A stretch of 31,613 bases of DNA, from positions 1-31,613 of the forward strand of contig DATBFX010000361.1 in assembly GCA_036558305.1 (NCBI GenBank), read 5' to 3'. Within the stretch, counting starts at the first letter, position 1. The number at the start of each line of letters is the position of its first letter. Origin of the DNA: DATBFX01 sp036558305 (GTDB lineage: Bacteria; Chloroflexota; Chloroflexia; Thermomicrobiales; UBA6265). Shown here in pieces: positions 15,992 to 23,402 of the stretch. The notes under the pieces were generated by a model. That model ran no database searches, was not told the DNA's origin, and saw only the letters and a list, made by a program, of their open reading frames with translations. The position numbers and the translations under genes were made by a program.

Positions 15992-16143
15992 CCAGGCGGA
16001 CTTGATGGGCGCTCGCCAATACATGCCGGACCGGCCGGGCCGTTTTCTGTCGCGGGTCCACTGGACCGCGATCGGTCGCGGCCGGTCCGTTTCTTCTTGC
16101 ACGACCGGTCTTCGCCGTACGTCGGTTGCCCGAGGAGACGCGC

Positions 16144-17244
16144 ATGATCCTGATCCTGACCCAACTCGAGGACGACCCGCCGGTTTGCCGGTTGAGCCAG
16201 TTGTTGCGGGAGCGGGGGGCGGAGCCGGTCGTGGTCGGGCCGGCGACGTTGGAGAGGCCGTCGTCGCTGGAGATCGCGAATGCGCCGGGGGGCGGGGCGC
16301 GCGGCGTGTTGCGGTTGGGCGAGCGGGCGATCGATCTGGCGGAGGTGAGTGCCGCCTGGTTGTGGCGGGTGTGGCAACCGCATCCGCTGTTGGAGCGGTA
16401 CCGGGCGCTCGCGGCGAACCGGCACGTCTGGGGTTTTTACGAGCAGCAGTGGTTGGCGTTTTTCAAGGGTTTTTCGCTGTTGCTCGCCCAGCGCGGTGTC
16501 TTCTGCGTGAATCCGCCGCCCTGGAATCTGGCGTTCGAGGAGAAGTGCTGCCAGTTGGCGCTCGCCGCCGAGGTCGGGTTGGCGATCCCGCCGACGCTGT
16601 ATACGACGCGGTTGGCGCCCGCCCGCCGGTTCCACGAGGAGCAAGGCGGGGAGTTGGTCTACAAACCGTTCCGCGCCTACCTCCGGATGATCGACGCCGC
16701 GGGCGGACGGCCATCGCGACTCGAACGGCTCATGACGAACCGGGTGGGGGTCGAGGACCTCGTCGAAGGCGAGGGGTTCGTGCCGACGCCGGGGATTTTT
16801 CAGCCGTACGTCGAGAAGGACGTCGAGTTGCGGGTCGTCGTCGTCGGGCGGCGTCTCTTCGCCTGCGCGATCCAATCCCAGGAGAGCGCGCGGTCGCGCG
16901 AGGACTGGCGCCGCTACGACCTGGCGAACACCCCGTACGAACCGTACGAGTTGCCTGCCGACGTCGCCGCCAAGATTCTGGCATTGATGGGACGGCTCGG
17001 TCTGGTGTTTGGCAGTGTCGACCTGATCCTGACCCCTGCCGGCGACTACGTTTTCCTCGAAGTCAACCCCAACGGGCAGTTCGATTTCGTCGCGCGGTTG
17101 GCCGGTTTGCCGATCTACGAGGAGCTTGCCGAGTTGCTGCTGACCGGGACGAGCACGGAGTGGCACGTGCCACGTACCACTCCGTTACCCGATCCCTTCG
17201 ACGAGCCGATCATTGCGATTGCGGGAGGCGCCGATGTTCGGTAA
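16144..17244 (+). CDS. ATP-grasp graspetide ligase (MvdD/MdnC-like)
   Basis: A 366-residue ATP-grasp enzyme of the microviridin-ligase type. Family features in order: WLWRVW (about 72-77), at the position of the usual WYRRP; Lys174 in VYKPFRAY; QPYVEKDVELRVVVVG (220-235), the counterpart of the KDIRVTVVG strand; DWRRYD (254-259); and VDLILTPAGDYVFLEVNPNGQF (292-313) with the Mg ligands Asp293, Glu306 and Asn308. These enzymes phosphorylate Asp/Glu side chains of a precursor core and join them to Ser/Thr (ester) or Lys (amide). The start at 16144 has GAGGAG 6 nt upstream. Its end overlaps the C39 transporter by 11 nt. Glutathione-synthetase-like or RimK-like roles are less likely given the neighbours. 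Confidence 0.88.
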   Translation: MILILTQLEDDPPVCRLSQLLRERGAEPVVVGPATLERPSSLEIANAPGGGARGVLRLGERAIDLAEVSAAWLWRVWQPHPLLERYRALAANRHVWGFYEQQWLAFFKGFSLLLAQRGVFCVNPPPWNLAFEEKCCQLALAAEVGLAIPPTLYTTRLAPARRFHEEQGGELVYKPFRAYLRMIDAAGGRPSRLERLMTNRVGVEDLVEGEGFVPTPGIFQPYVEKDVELRVVVVGRRLFACAIQSQESARSREDWRRYDLANTPYEPYELPADVAAKILALMGRLGLVFGSVDLILTPAGDYVFLEVNPNGQFDFVARLAGLPIYEELAELLLTGTSTEWHVPRTTPLPDPFDEPIIAIAGGADVR

Positions 17245-19453
17245 CTGGTTGATCTACCGGCGCCTCCCCTGGATTCTGGCGGCCGATCCGCGCGACTGCG
17301 GCGCCTCTGTGTTCGCCTCGCTGGCCCGGTTCCATGGGCACCACGTGACGTTGGAGGAAGCGCGTGGTCTGGTCGGAACCGACCGCGACGGGACGACCCT
17401 GGCCGGACTGCGCGACGGCGGCCGGGCAATCGGTTTGGAGGCGCACCCCGCCCACGCGACCTACGAGGCGCTCGGCGAGATTCCGCTGCCGGCGATCGTC
17501 CACTTGAAGCACAGCGAGGGGCACTACCTGGTGCTCTACCGGTGGACGCCGGCTGGGGTCGTGGTGCTCGACCCGAACCACGGCGTGCGGCGGTTGCGGC
17601 GGACGGAATTCGAAGCGGTCTGGAGCGGTTATTTGGTCGTCTACCGGCCGACGCCGGCGTTGACGGCGAAGGCGCCGAGTTTTCACCCGCGCGGAAGATT
17701 TTTGGGGCTGGTCGGGCAGCACAAACCTGCCTTGCTGGTCGCCCTGGTCGCGGCGCTGGTCGCGACGTCGCTCGGCTGGTTGGCGACCTTTTTCCTGCAG
17801 GTGCTCTTCGATCGCATCCTGCCGAATCGCGACGAGCGCCTACTCGTGGCGCTCGGGACCGGGCTCGTGCTCGTCAGCGGCATCCAGGCGGGACTGCAAT
17901 TCGGCCGCCTCTGGCTGGCGGCGATCGTCGGCCGGCACATGCATCAGGATTACGGCGCGCGGTACATCCGCCATCTGATGCGGCTACCGATGAAGGTCTT
18001 CGATGCCCGCTGCGTACCGGGTTTGGTGATGCGGATCACGCAGGCCGAGCAGATCCAACTGGCAGCGACCGAGAGCGGGGTGCTGCTGGTCGCCGACGTC
18101 GCGATGTTCGTGGCGACGCTGGGGATCATCTGCGTCTACGATCCGGTGGCGGCGCTGATCGCCGCGGCGGCAGCGCCGTTGATCTTGATCGCGACGGTCG
18201 TGCTCAACGAGCGCGTCCAGGCGACGCAACTGGCGGCGATGGTGCGGCAGGAGGAGTTCGGGTCGCAGATGGTCGATACCTTCGACGCGCTGCGGACGAT
18301 CAAGATCTTCTCGGCCGAAGGGAGATATCAGCGGGCGCTGGAAGCGCGACTCGATGCCCTCACCCGTGCTCGGCGCGAGAACCGGGTCGCAATGGCGCTG
18401 CCGATCGCCTGGAGCTGGCTGGCGACCTCGCTGGTCACCGCCGCCATCCTCTGGTACGGCAGCCACGCGGTCTTGACCGGGCGGATGACGGCCGGCGATC
18501 TGCTGGTCCTGTTCGGGATGATGGCGTTCTACCTGACGCCGGTGCAGCGCTTCCCGGCGACGGTGCTGCTGATCCGGGCCGCCCTGCTCGGGGTCGAGCG
18601 CCTGGAGGAGATCGGGGCGCTGCCCGAGGAGGCCGGGCGCACGACCGACCCGACGTCGTTGCCGGTCGTTCGCGGCCGGATCGAGTTCGACCGGGTCTCG
18701 TTCGGGTACAAGCGCCACCGGCCGGTGCTCAAGGACGTCAGCTTCGCGATCGAGGCGGGGGAGACGGTTGCGGTCGTCGGCGAGACGGGATCGGGGAAGA
18801 CGACGCTGGCCAACCTGATCGCCGGGTTCTATCTGCCGACGGCGGGGGAGGTGCGGATCGACGGCGTCGGCACCCAACGGATCGAACCGGAGCATCTGCG
18901 GCGGTCGATCAGCGCGGTGTTCCAGGATGCGAAGCTGTTGCAGCAGTCGGTGGCCGAGAACATCACGCTCCTGGCGGAGGCGCCGCTCGAGGACGTGGTG
19001 CGGGTCGCGCGGTTGGCCAACGCCGACGACTTCATCGCGGGTCTGTACAACGGCTACGACGCGCAGGTGGCGCGCTTCGGCGAGAACTTCTCGGCTGGTC
19101 AAGCGCAGCGGATTGCGCTGGCGCGGGCGCTGTTGAAGGACGCGCCGATCCTGCTGCTCGACGAGGCGACGAGCAACCTCGACGGCGCGACCGAGCAGGG
19201 GATCCTGCGGGCGCTGGAGGAGAACCGGCGGGGGCGGACGACGGTGGTGATCGCCCACCGGCTCGGCACGGTGGTCAACGCCGACCGGATCGTCGTGATG
19301 GCCGACGGCGAGGTGGTCGAAACGGGGACGCACGCGGAGTTGTGGGCGCGCGGCGGGCGGTACTTCGAGCTGTTCCGGGCGCAGGTGGGGCTGCCGGTGC
19401 CGCCGGTGGTCGGTGTGGGGGAATCGGTGCTGGCGACGGGGCGGGTCGCCTGA
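17234..19453 (+). CDS. Peptidase-containing ABC exporter (C39 peptidase + TMD + NBD)
   Basis: A 739-residue bacteriocin-type exporter. Residues 1-130 are a C39 peptidase domain with Cys22 (DPRDCGAS), His97 (GHYLVLY) and Asp113 (LDPNHG). Residues about 150-430 hold the membrane domain. The ATPase has Walker A GETGSGKTT (516-524), signature SAGQ (620), Walker B LLLDEA (Asp643, Glu644) and H-loop AHRLGT. Such proteins cut the leader from a peptide and export the core. The residue six before the catalytic Cys, normally the oxyanion Gln, is Ala16, which is unusual. ATG 17234 has GGGAGG 5 nt upstream and overlaps the ligase stop, so both are translated together. It is the expected maturation and export protein for the 15524 precursor. 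Confidence 0.92.
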   Translation: MFGNWLIYRRLPWILAADPRDCGASVFASLARFHGHHVTLEEARGLVGTDRDGTTLAGLRDGGRAIGLEAHPAHATYEALGEIPLPAIVHLKHSEGHYLVLYRWTPAGVVVLDPNHGVRRLRRTEFEAVWSGYLVVYRPTPALTAKAPSFHPRGRFLGLVGQHKPALLVALVAALVATSLGWLATFFLQVLFDRILPNRDERLLVALGTGLVLVSGIQAGLQFGRLWLAAIVGRHMHQDYGARYIRHLMRLPMKVFDARCVPGLVMRITQAEQIQLAATESGVLLVADVAMFVATLGIICVYDPVAALIAAAAAPLILIATVVLNERVQATQLAAMVRQEEFGSQMVDTFDALRTIKIFSAEGRYQRALEARLDALTRARRENRVAMALPIAWSWLATSLVTAAILWYGSHAVLTGRMTAGDLLVLFGMMAFYLTPVQRFPATVLLIRAALLGVERLEEIGALPEEAGRTTDPTSLPVVRGRIEFDRVSFGYKRHRPVLKDVSFAIEAGETVAVVGETGSGKTTLANLIAGFYLPTAGEVRIDGVGTQRIEPEHLRRSISAVFQDAKLLQQSVAENITLLAEAPLEDVVRVARLANADDFIAGLYNGYDAQVARFGENFSAGQAQRIALARALLKDAPILLLDEATSNLDGATEQGILRALEENRRGRTTVVIAHRLGTVVNADRIVVMADGEVVETGTHAELWARGGRYFELFRAQVGLPVPPVVGVGESVLATGRVA

Positions 19454-19610
19454 CGGTTTGGCCGTCGACGGCGCCACGATCGGGCCCCGATCTCTCGGCG
19501 CCGGTCCTGTTGCCGAGCACGGTCTGCTCGTCGTCACGCTCTGTCGGATGTCCGAGCGGGACGCGGCGGGAGGATCCCGAAGCCGCGCCCCGACCACGGA
19601 CGTCGCGTTG
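19454..19610. other. Convergent intergenic region with small hairpins
   Basis: At the exporter stop, GACGG/CCGTC arms (19452-19456, 19462-19466) form a short stem. Further on, GATCGGG and CCCGATC abut around one base, flanked by GGCGCC words. These may end transcription from both sides. No gene was seen. Confidence 0.35.
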
Positions 19611-19904
19611 TCAGATGCGTTCGTAGCCGGGCGCGATGAGCGCATGGACCGGGATGATCTCGACCTCGGGCTGACCCGGGAAGCCGAGCTTGGCGAAAGC
19701 CGGCACGAGCTGCTCGCTCAGGTAGGTCTGCCACTGCTCCGCGGACTCCCAGACGTCGGTCACGCGAATGCCCTGCTCGTCGAACGCGGCGACGTGGAAG
19801 AGGCTTCCCGGCGCGGTGTCGCGGTTGAAGGGCGCCAGCGCGCGGGCGGTGTCGTATTGCTCCTTGGTGATCCCGTTCCATCGCATGAACATGCCGATTG
19901 CCAC
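19611..19904 (-). CDS. Small protein, probably dimeric alpha/beta-barrel fold
   Basis: A 97-residue protein. The pattern, with a basic strand MFMRWNGITKEQYD, a central GSLFHVAAFDEQGIRVTDVWES strand-turn-strand and a helix EQWQTYLSEQLVPAF, resembles antibiotic-biosynthesis-monooxygenase-like (ABM) or related ferredoxin-fold proteins. No catalytic residues can be assigned. The GTG at 19904 has AAAGGAG 7 nt upstream. It lies 66 bp downstream of the ester-cyclase gene on the same strand, so the two probably form one transcript. Confidence 0.75.
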   Translation of the reverse strand: MAIGMFMRWNGITKEQYDTARALAPFNRDTAPGSLFHVAAFDEQGIRVTDVWESAEQWQTYLSEQLVPAFAKLGFPGQPEVEIIPVHALIAPGYERI

Positions 19905-19970
19905 GACCGTGCTCCTTTCGTGATCAATCCGGAGATCGCGCCGCCGCGATCTCGTCGACGCGGGTGTTGG

Positions 19971-20411
19971 TTAGGCGAGCGCCGGCGCCGGTAGCGCCCC
20001 GACGCGCATCATGAAGCCGAGTGTGTCCCAGATCGCGTGGTCGGAGACGATCTCGCCGTTGCGGAAGGTGGTGACGGTGATCCCGGTCGTGCCGCCAGGG
20101 GCGCCCGTAGGAGGCAGGCCGTTGAGCGCGCCGAGGAACGTCCCGCTGGCGTGCCACCAGCTCACCACCGTATCGCCCTCGGCGACCTGCCCATCGATCG
20201 TCATCACCATGTCGGGGATGGCGCCGCGTAAGGTGGAGACGAGTTCCTTCATGCCCTCGCGGCCGTGCATCTCCCCATTGGGCGCCGGGGTTGCCGGATC
20301 GCGGTTGACGTAGTCCGGGGCCATCAGCGTGTCGATGAGCGCCAGGTTGCCTTTGCTCCACACCTCGTCGTAGTACGTGCGCACGATGCGTTTGAGGGTT
20401 TCGCCATTCAT
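19971..20411 (-). CDS. Ester cyclase / SnoaL-like polyketide cyclase-fold protein
   Basis: A 146-residue NTF2-like protein. The sequence has the typical order of the SnoaL family: an N-terminal helix with RTYYDEVWSKGNLALID, the MAPDYVNRDP segment, GREGMKELVSTLRGAIPDM, the V-x-W strands DTVVSWWHASGTF, and IVSDHAIWDTLGFM at the end. Known members catalyse aldol ring closure in polyketide pathways, but most environmental copies have unknown roles. ATG 20411 is chosen since AAGGAG precedes it with 9-nt spacing; the frame extends to 20492 without a better ribosome site. Confidence 0.82.
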   Translation of the reverse strand: MNGETLKRIVRTYYDEVWSKGNLALIDTLMAPDYVNRDPATPAPNGEMHGREGMKELVSTLRGAIPDMVMTIDGQVAEGDTVVSWWHASGTFLGALNGLPPTGAPGGTTGITVTTFRNGEIVSDHAIWDTLGFMMRVGALPAPALA

Positions 20412-20513
20412 CCTCCGTGTCTCCTTGCTCGTCGTCGGGTCGAACCGTCTGTTCGATGACACGAGGGTAGGACAGAGGAGGGCACGCCTCATGGGGTGAA
20501 CACCCTATTTCGA

Positions 20514-20598
20514 GGCGGCAAGGGAGAGGCGGAAGGCGGAGGGCGGAGGGCGGACGGGCTCCCGTTCCCCGTTCCCTGTTCCCTCCGCCCTTGCCGCC
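20514..20598. repeat. Inverted repeat upstream of the ester cyclase gene
   Basis: GGCGGCAAGGG (20514-20524) is fully complementary to CCCTTGCCGCC (20588-20598). The sequence between them consists of purine-rich GGCGGA repeats followed by pyrimidine-rich GTTCCC repeats that pair imperfectly. Confidence 0.65.
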
Positions 20599-20638
20599 TT
20601 GCCGCCTCGCCGCCTTGCCGCCTCGCCGCCTCGCCGCC
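20591..20638. repeat. Six copies of an 8-nt tandem repeat
   Basis: The unit T(T/C)GCCGCC is repeated six times without interruption and ends at the stop codon of the HD-GYP/LuxR gene. The unit is the same length as the one inside the LuxR-regulator gene at 14215, but its sequence is different. Confidence 0.8.
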
Positions 20639-22224
20639 TACGTGAGCAGGCCGCGCTCCACCGCGAAGACCGCCGCGGCGGCACGGGTGGTGACGCCGAT
20701 CTTTTCGTAGATGTGCTGGACGTGGTTGTCGACGGTCTTTTCCGCCAGGAAGAGTTCCTGGGCGATTTCGCGCTTGCGCTTGCCGCGGGCGAGCAAGCGC
20801 AGCACCTCGATCTCGCGGCTGCTGAGCCCGGCTGGCGGCTCGGCGGCGCTGTGCTTCCTGGCGTGACCCGCGGCGACGAGCACCGCTTCCGTCAGCTCGG
20901 GGTCGAACGCGCCGGCCGCCGCGTCCTGGCGCAACTGACTCGCCGCGTAATCGGGACTCCGCGCCGGACGATGCGGGCGATCCTCGGTCATTGCGCAATA
21001 GGCGTCGGCGATCGCGAGCAGGCGGGATTGCGCGTTCAAGGCGCTTTGCGAGAGGCCCCGGTGGTAGCCGCTGCCGTCGAGCCGTTCGCGATGCGACGCC
21101 GCGATCTCCGCCACGGGCTTCAATCCCGCGGGGCGGCGCAGGATCCGCGCGGTGTGGTACGGATAGAGGCGGACGAGATCCCATTCGCGCTCGGCGAGCG
21201 GTCCCGGCTTGGACCAGATCGCGGCGCTGACACCGCTCCGGCCGATGTCGTGCAGGCAGGCGGCGCGGCCGAGCGCCGCGGCGTCGCGCGCCGGGAGGCG
21301 GGCGACCGCGGCGGCCGCGACCGCGAGTTCGCCGACCCGGTGCGAGTGCCCGACCATGAACGGCGCCTTGATGTCGGCAAAATCGGCCATCGCCCCGCAG
21401 GCGACGTCGAGTTCGTCGCCGCTGAGCGCGATCTGTTTGCCGGGTTCCATCGCCAGCACGCGCTCCCAGCGGTCGAGGTCGTCGATGTCGGCCATGAGGT
21501 GCGCGGCCGTTTCGCAAAAGCGATCGGCGATCGCGGGGTCATAGGCCGCGCCGCGCCGCTCGCGCACGACCGCGACCGCCGCCTCCTGCCCGCTCAGGCG
21601 ATGGAAGGTGATCGCGTCCTGGACGAGGGTGACGACGCGGACGGCGGGAACGACCTCCTCGCCCTTCAGCCCGCGCGGCATCCCCTTGCCGTCCCACCGC
21701 TCGTAGAGCTGGCCGAGGCCGGCGACGATCTCCGGCTCGAAGCCGAGGCGGGTCGCGAGCTGCTGCGCCACCTCGCAGTGGCTGGTGAAGAACTCCTTGG
21801 TCATGCCGGGGATGGTCGCCAGACCACGCACGATGTGGCGCGCGACCGCGAGCGCCGGCTCCCCTTCGTGGGCGGTGCGGATCGAGCGGACCATCAACTT
21901 CATGACGCCGGCTTTGTCGGCGGTATCGAGCGTCGCGAATTCGGTGCGGATGAAGAGTTCGTCGCCGGCGAGGGCGGCCATCGTGGTCGTTTCGGCGTTG
22001 CAGCCGATGTAGCGCAGGAGCGCCTGGTAGTAGATCGCGCGGAGCTGCCGGTCGTCGTAGCCGAGCGCGTCGCCGAGGCGAACGGCGACGACGCAGGAGG
22101 CCATCGCGAACTCGAGCGGCTGCCCCATCGCGAGGTCGGTCGCGGTCGAGAGCGCGGCCATGACTTCGGCGAGGCGAATACCGGTCGACGCGGTATTGTC
22201 GGGGCGGGTCGGCGCGATCACCAC
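20638..22224 (-). CDS. HD-GYP-like phosphohydrolase fused to LuxR DNA-binding domain
   Basis: About 528 residues from the GTG at 22224 (GGAG 6 nt upstream). The N-terminal half is a degenerate HD-GYP-like region in which the HD appears as LLRYIG and ERWDGKGMP is kept (about 175). The second half has a better HD-GYP domain: HSHRVGELA, CLHDIG (His325, Asp326) and HRERLDGSGYHRG (about 382). The last 65 residues are a LuxR helix-turn-helix (LSSREIEVLRLLARG...EKTVDNHVQHIYEKIG). HD-GYP enzymes commonly degrade cyclic dinucleotides; fusion to LuxR suggests gene control by such a ligand. The frame stays open to 22581, but those residues look random. The true start is uncertain; an ATG at 22359 is an alternative. 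Confidence 0.82.
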   Translation of the reverse strand: MVIAPTRPDNTASTGIRLAEVMAALSTATDLAMGQPLEFAMASCVVAVRLGDALGYDDRQLRAIYYQALLRYIGCNAETTTMAALAGDELFIRTEFATLDTADKAGVMKLMVRSIRTAHEGEPALAVARHIVRGLATIPGMTKEFFTSHCEVAQQLATRLGFEPEIVAGLGQLYERWDGKGMPRGLKGEEVVPAVRVVTLVQDAITFHRLSGQEAAVAVVRERRGAAYDPAIADRFCETAAHLMADIDDLDRWERVLAMEPGKQIALSGDELDVACGAMADFADIKAPFMVGHSHRVGELAVAAAAVARLPARDAAALGRAACLHDIGRSGVSAAIWSKPGPLAEREWDLVRLYPYHTARILRRPAGLKPVAEIAASHRERLDGSGYHRGLSQSALNAQSRLLAIADAYCAMTEDRPHRPARSPDYAASQLRQDAAAGAFDPELTEAVLVAAGHARKHSAAEPPAGLSSREIEVLRLLARGKRKREIAQELFLAEKTVDNHVQHIYEKIGVTTRAAAAVFAVERGLLT

Positions 22225-22587
22225 GTTCGTCTCCGGCTCCGTCGGCACGATCGGTCGCCGTGGGCGGATGCCGATCGGGTCAATAGCTCGGCAACCGCGG
22301 CCACCTCGCCGTCGCGACGGATCAGCGGGGTGACGGGCCCGGCACGGCGGACTGGTCATCGGTGCGGCATCATGGGCGAGGTCCGACGCCCGCGTCAACC
22401 GTCGGGGCCGGGCGACCCCGCGCGGACCGTGCGGACCGGACCGCGCGACGGCGGCGGCTCGGCTTCGAGGTGGATCACCCCGCGCCGAATGATCCGCGCC
22501 TCGCGCATTCGCCGCAGTACGATGCGGCACGTCACCCAGCATACGACCGGTCCGGCGGCGACCGCGGCGGGTCGAAGGCATATGCCG
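22225..22587. other. 363-bp gap, with a possible remnant of a LuxR-ATPase gene
   Basis: The minus-strand frame of the HD-GYP gene extends here but looks non-coding. In another minus-strand frame, about 22355-22270 encodes TPLIRRDGEVAAVAELL, resembling the PLTPLVGRERELAAV start of LuxR-type ATPases. A stop lies just upstream and no Walker A follows. Nothing else was recognised. Confidence 0.4.
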
Positions 22588-23280
22588 TCACCGCGAGTGG
22601 CGCGGCGCCGTCCGGTAGGGCGCGATGATCGCGTCGAAGACGGTTTCGAGGCGCTCGGGGAGCGTCCCCTCCGGACCGTCGCCGGCCCAGAGTGCGGTCG
22701 TCCCCGTCCACGCGGCGATCAGGACGCGGCCGATCTCCCGCGCATCGCAGTCTGCGATCTCCCCCGCTGCCGCCGCCAGCTCCAGCAACTCGGCCACCGC
22801 CCGCTCGCTGTCCCGGACGCTCTGGTTCGCCAGCGACCGGAACTCCGGATCGGACCGCACGGCGCTCCAAAACGTCCGCAGGTTGGCCGAGCGCTCGGCG
22901 TCCAGGGGGTCGCCGATCTCCTCGATTCGCTCCTGGGCGGGGATGCGCACGCGCGCGCGCAGCGCCTCCAGCGGCGAGCCCGGCTGCTCGCGGGCCCGCG
23001 CGAACCGCTCCCGCACGGCGCCGAGCGACCACTCCAGGTACGCCCGGATCAGCCCCCGCCGCGAGCCGAAGCGGCGGCTGATCGCCATGGTGCTGCCGCC
23101 GAATTCTCGGGCGATGGCGTCCAGGGTGAGCCCCTCGTAGCCCGCGCGACCCAGCACGCGCGTGGTCGCCCGGAAAAAGTCCTCGTCCCGGAAGACCCGC
23201 GGTCGCCCGCCGACCCGGGAGCGCGGTGGTGTCCTGTGACCCGCCGCGACGTCGCCGCCCGGTTTGGTATCATCCGACAT
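22588..23280 (-). CDS. TetR-family transcriptional repressor
   Basis: A 230-residue regulator. Residues about 30-75 form a TetR helix-turn-helix (ATTRVLGRAGYEGLTLDAIAREF, then STMAISRRFGSRRGLIRAYLE). The rest is a helical ligand-binding and dimer domain. It is divergent from the FAD oxidoreductase gene and separated by 122 bp, the usual arrangement for a repressor and its target. ATG 23280 has GGAGGG four bases upstream. A partly palindromic 26-bp stretch (GGTTTG...CAAACC, 23261-23286) covers the start codon and could be an operator. The inducer is unknown. Confidence 0.87.
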   Translation of the reverse strand: MSDDTKPGGDVAAGHRTPPRSRVGGRPRVFRDEDFFRATTRVLGRAGYEGLTLDAIAREFGGSTMAISRRFGSRRGLIRAYLEWSLGAVRERFARAREQPGSPLEALRARVRIPAQERIEEIGDPLDAERSANLRTFWSAVRSDPEFRSLANQSVRDSERAVAELLELAAAAGEIADCDAREIGRVLIAAWTGTTALWAGDGPEGTLPERLETVFDAIIAPYRTAPRHSR

Positions 23281-23402
23281 CAAACCCTCCGTGGACGCGC
23301 TCGGTAGGTGGCACGGACGTCATCGGCCGGGAGGAGGCCGGCTGGGTTCACAGCGGTATCGTCGGTTCGATCATCGCATCCAATTCCGAAGGAGACTATC
23401 CC

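Larger units (their letters stand above)
15689..16143. other. 455-bp gap between precursor and ligase
   Basis: It holds the small hairpin at 15695 and one copy of a double-hairpin repeat at 15926-15991. I searched for further short precursor genes: none has a ribosome site together with a leader-like motif. The frame containing CEAGCIEVGK (about 15720-15750) lacks a usable start. Confidence 0.55.

Noticed and set aside
20599..23307. 902-codon plus-strand open frame
   Set aside because: It is antisense to the HD-GYP/LuxR and TetR genes, which have clear domains. The translation is low-complexity.
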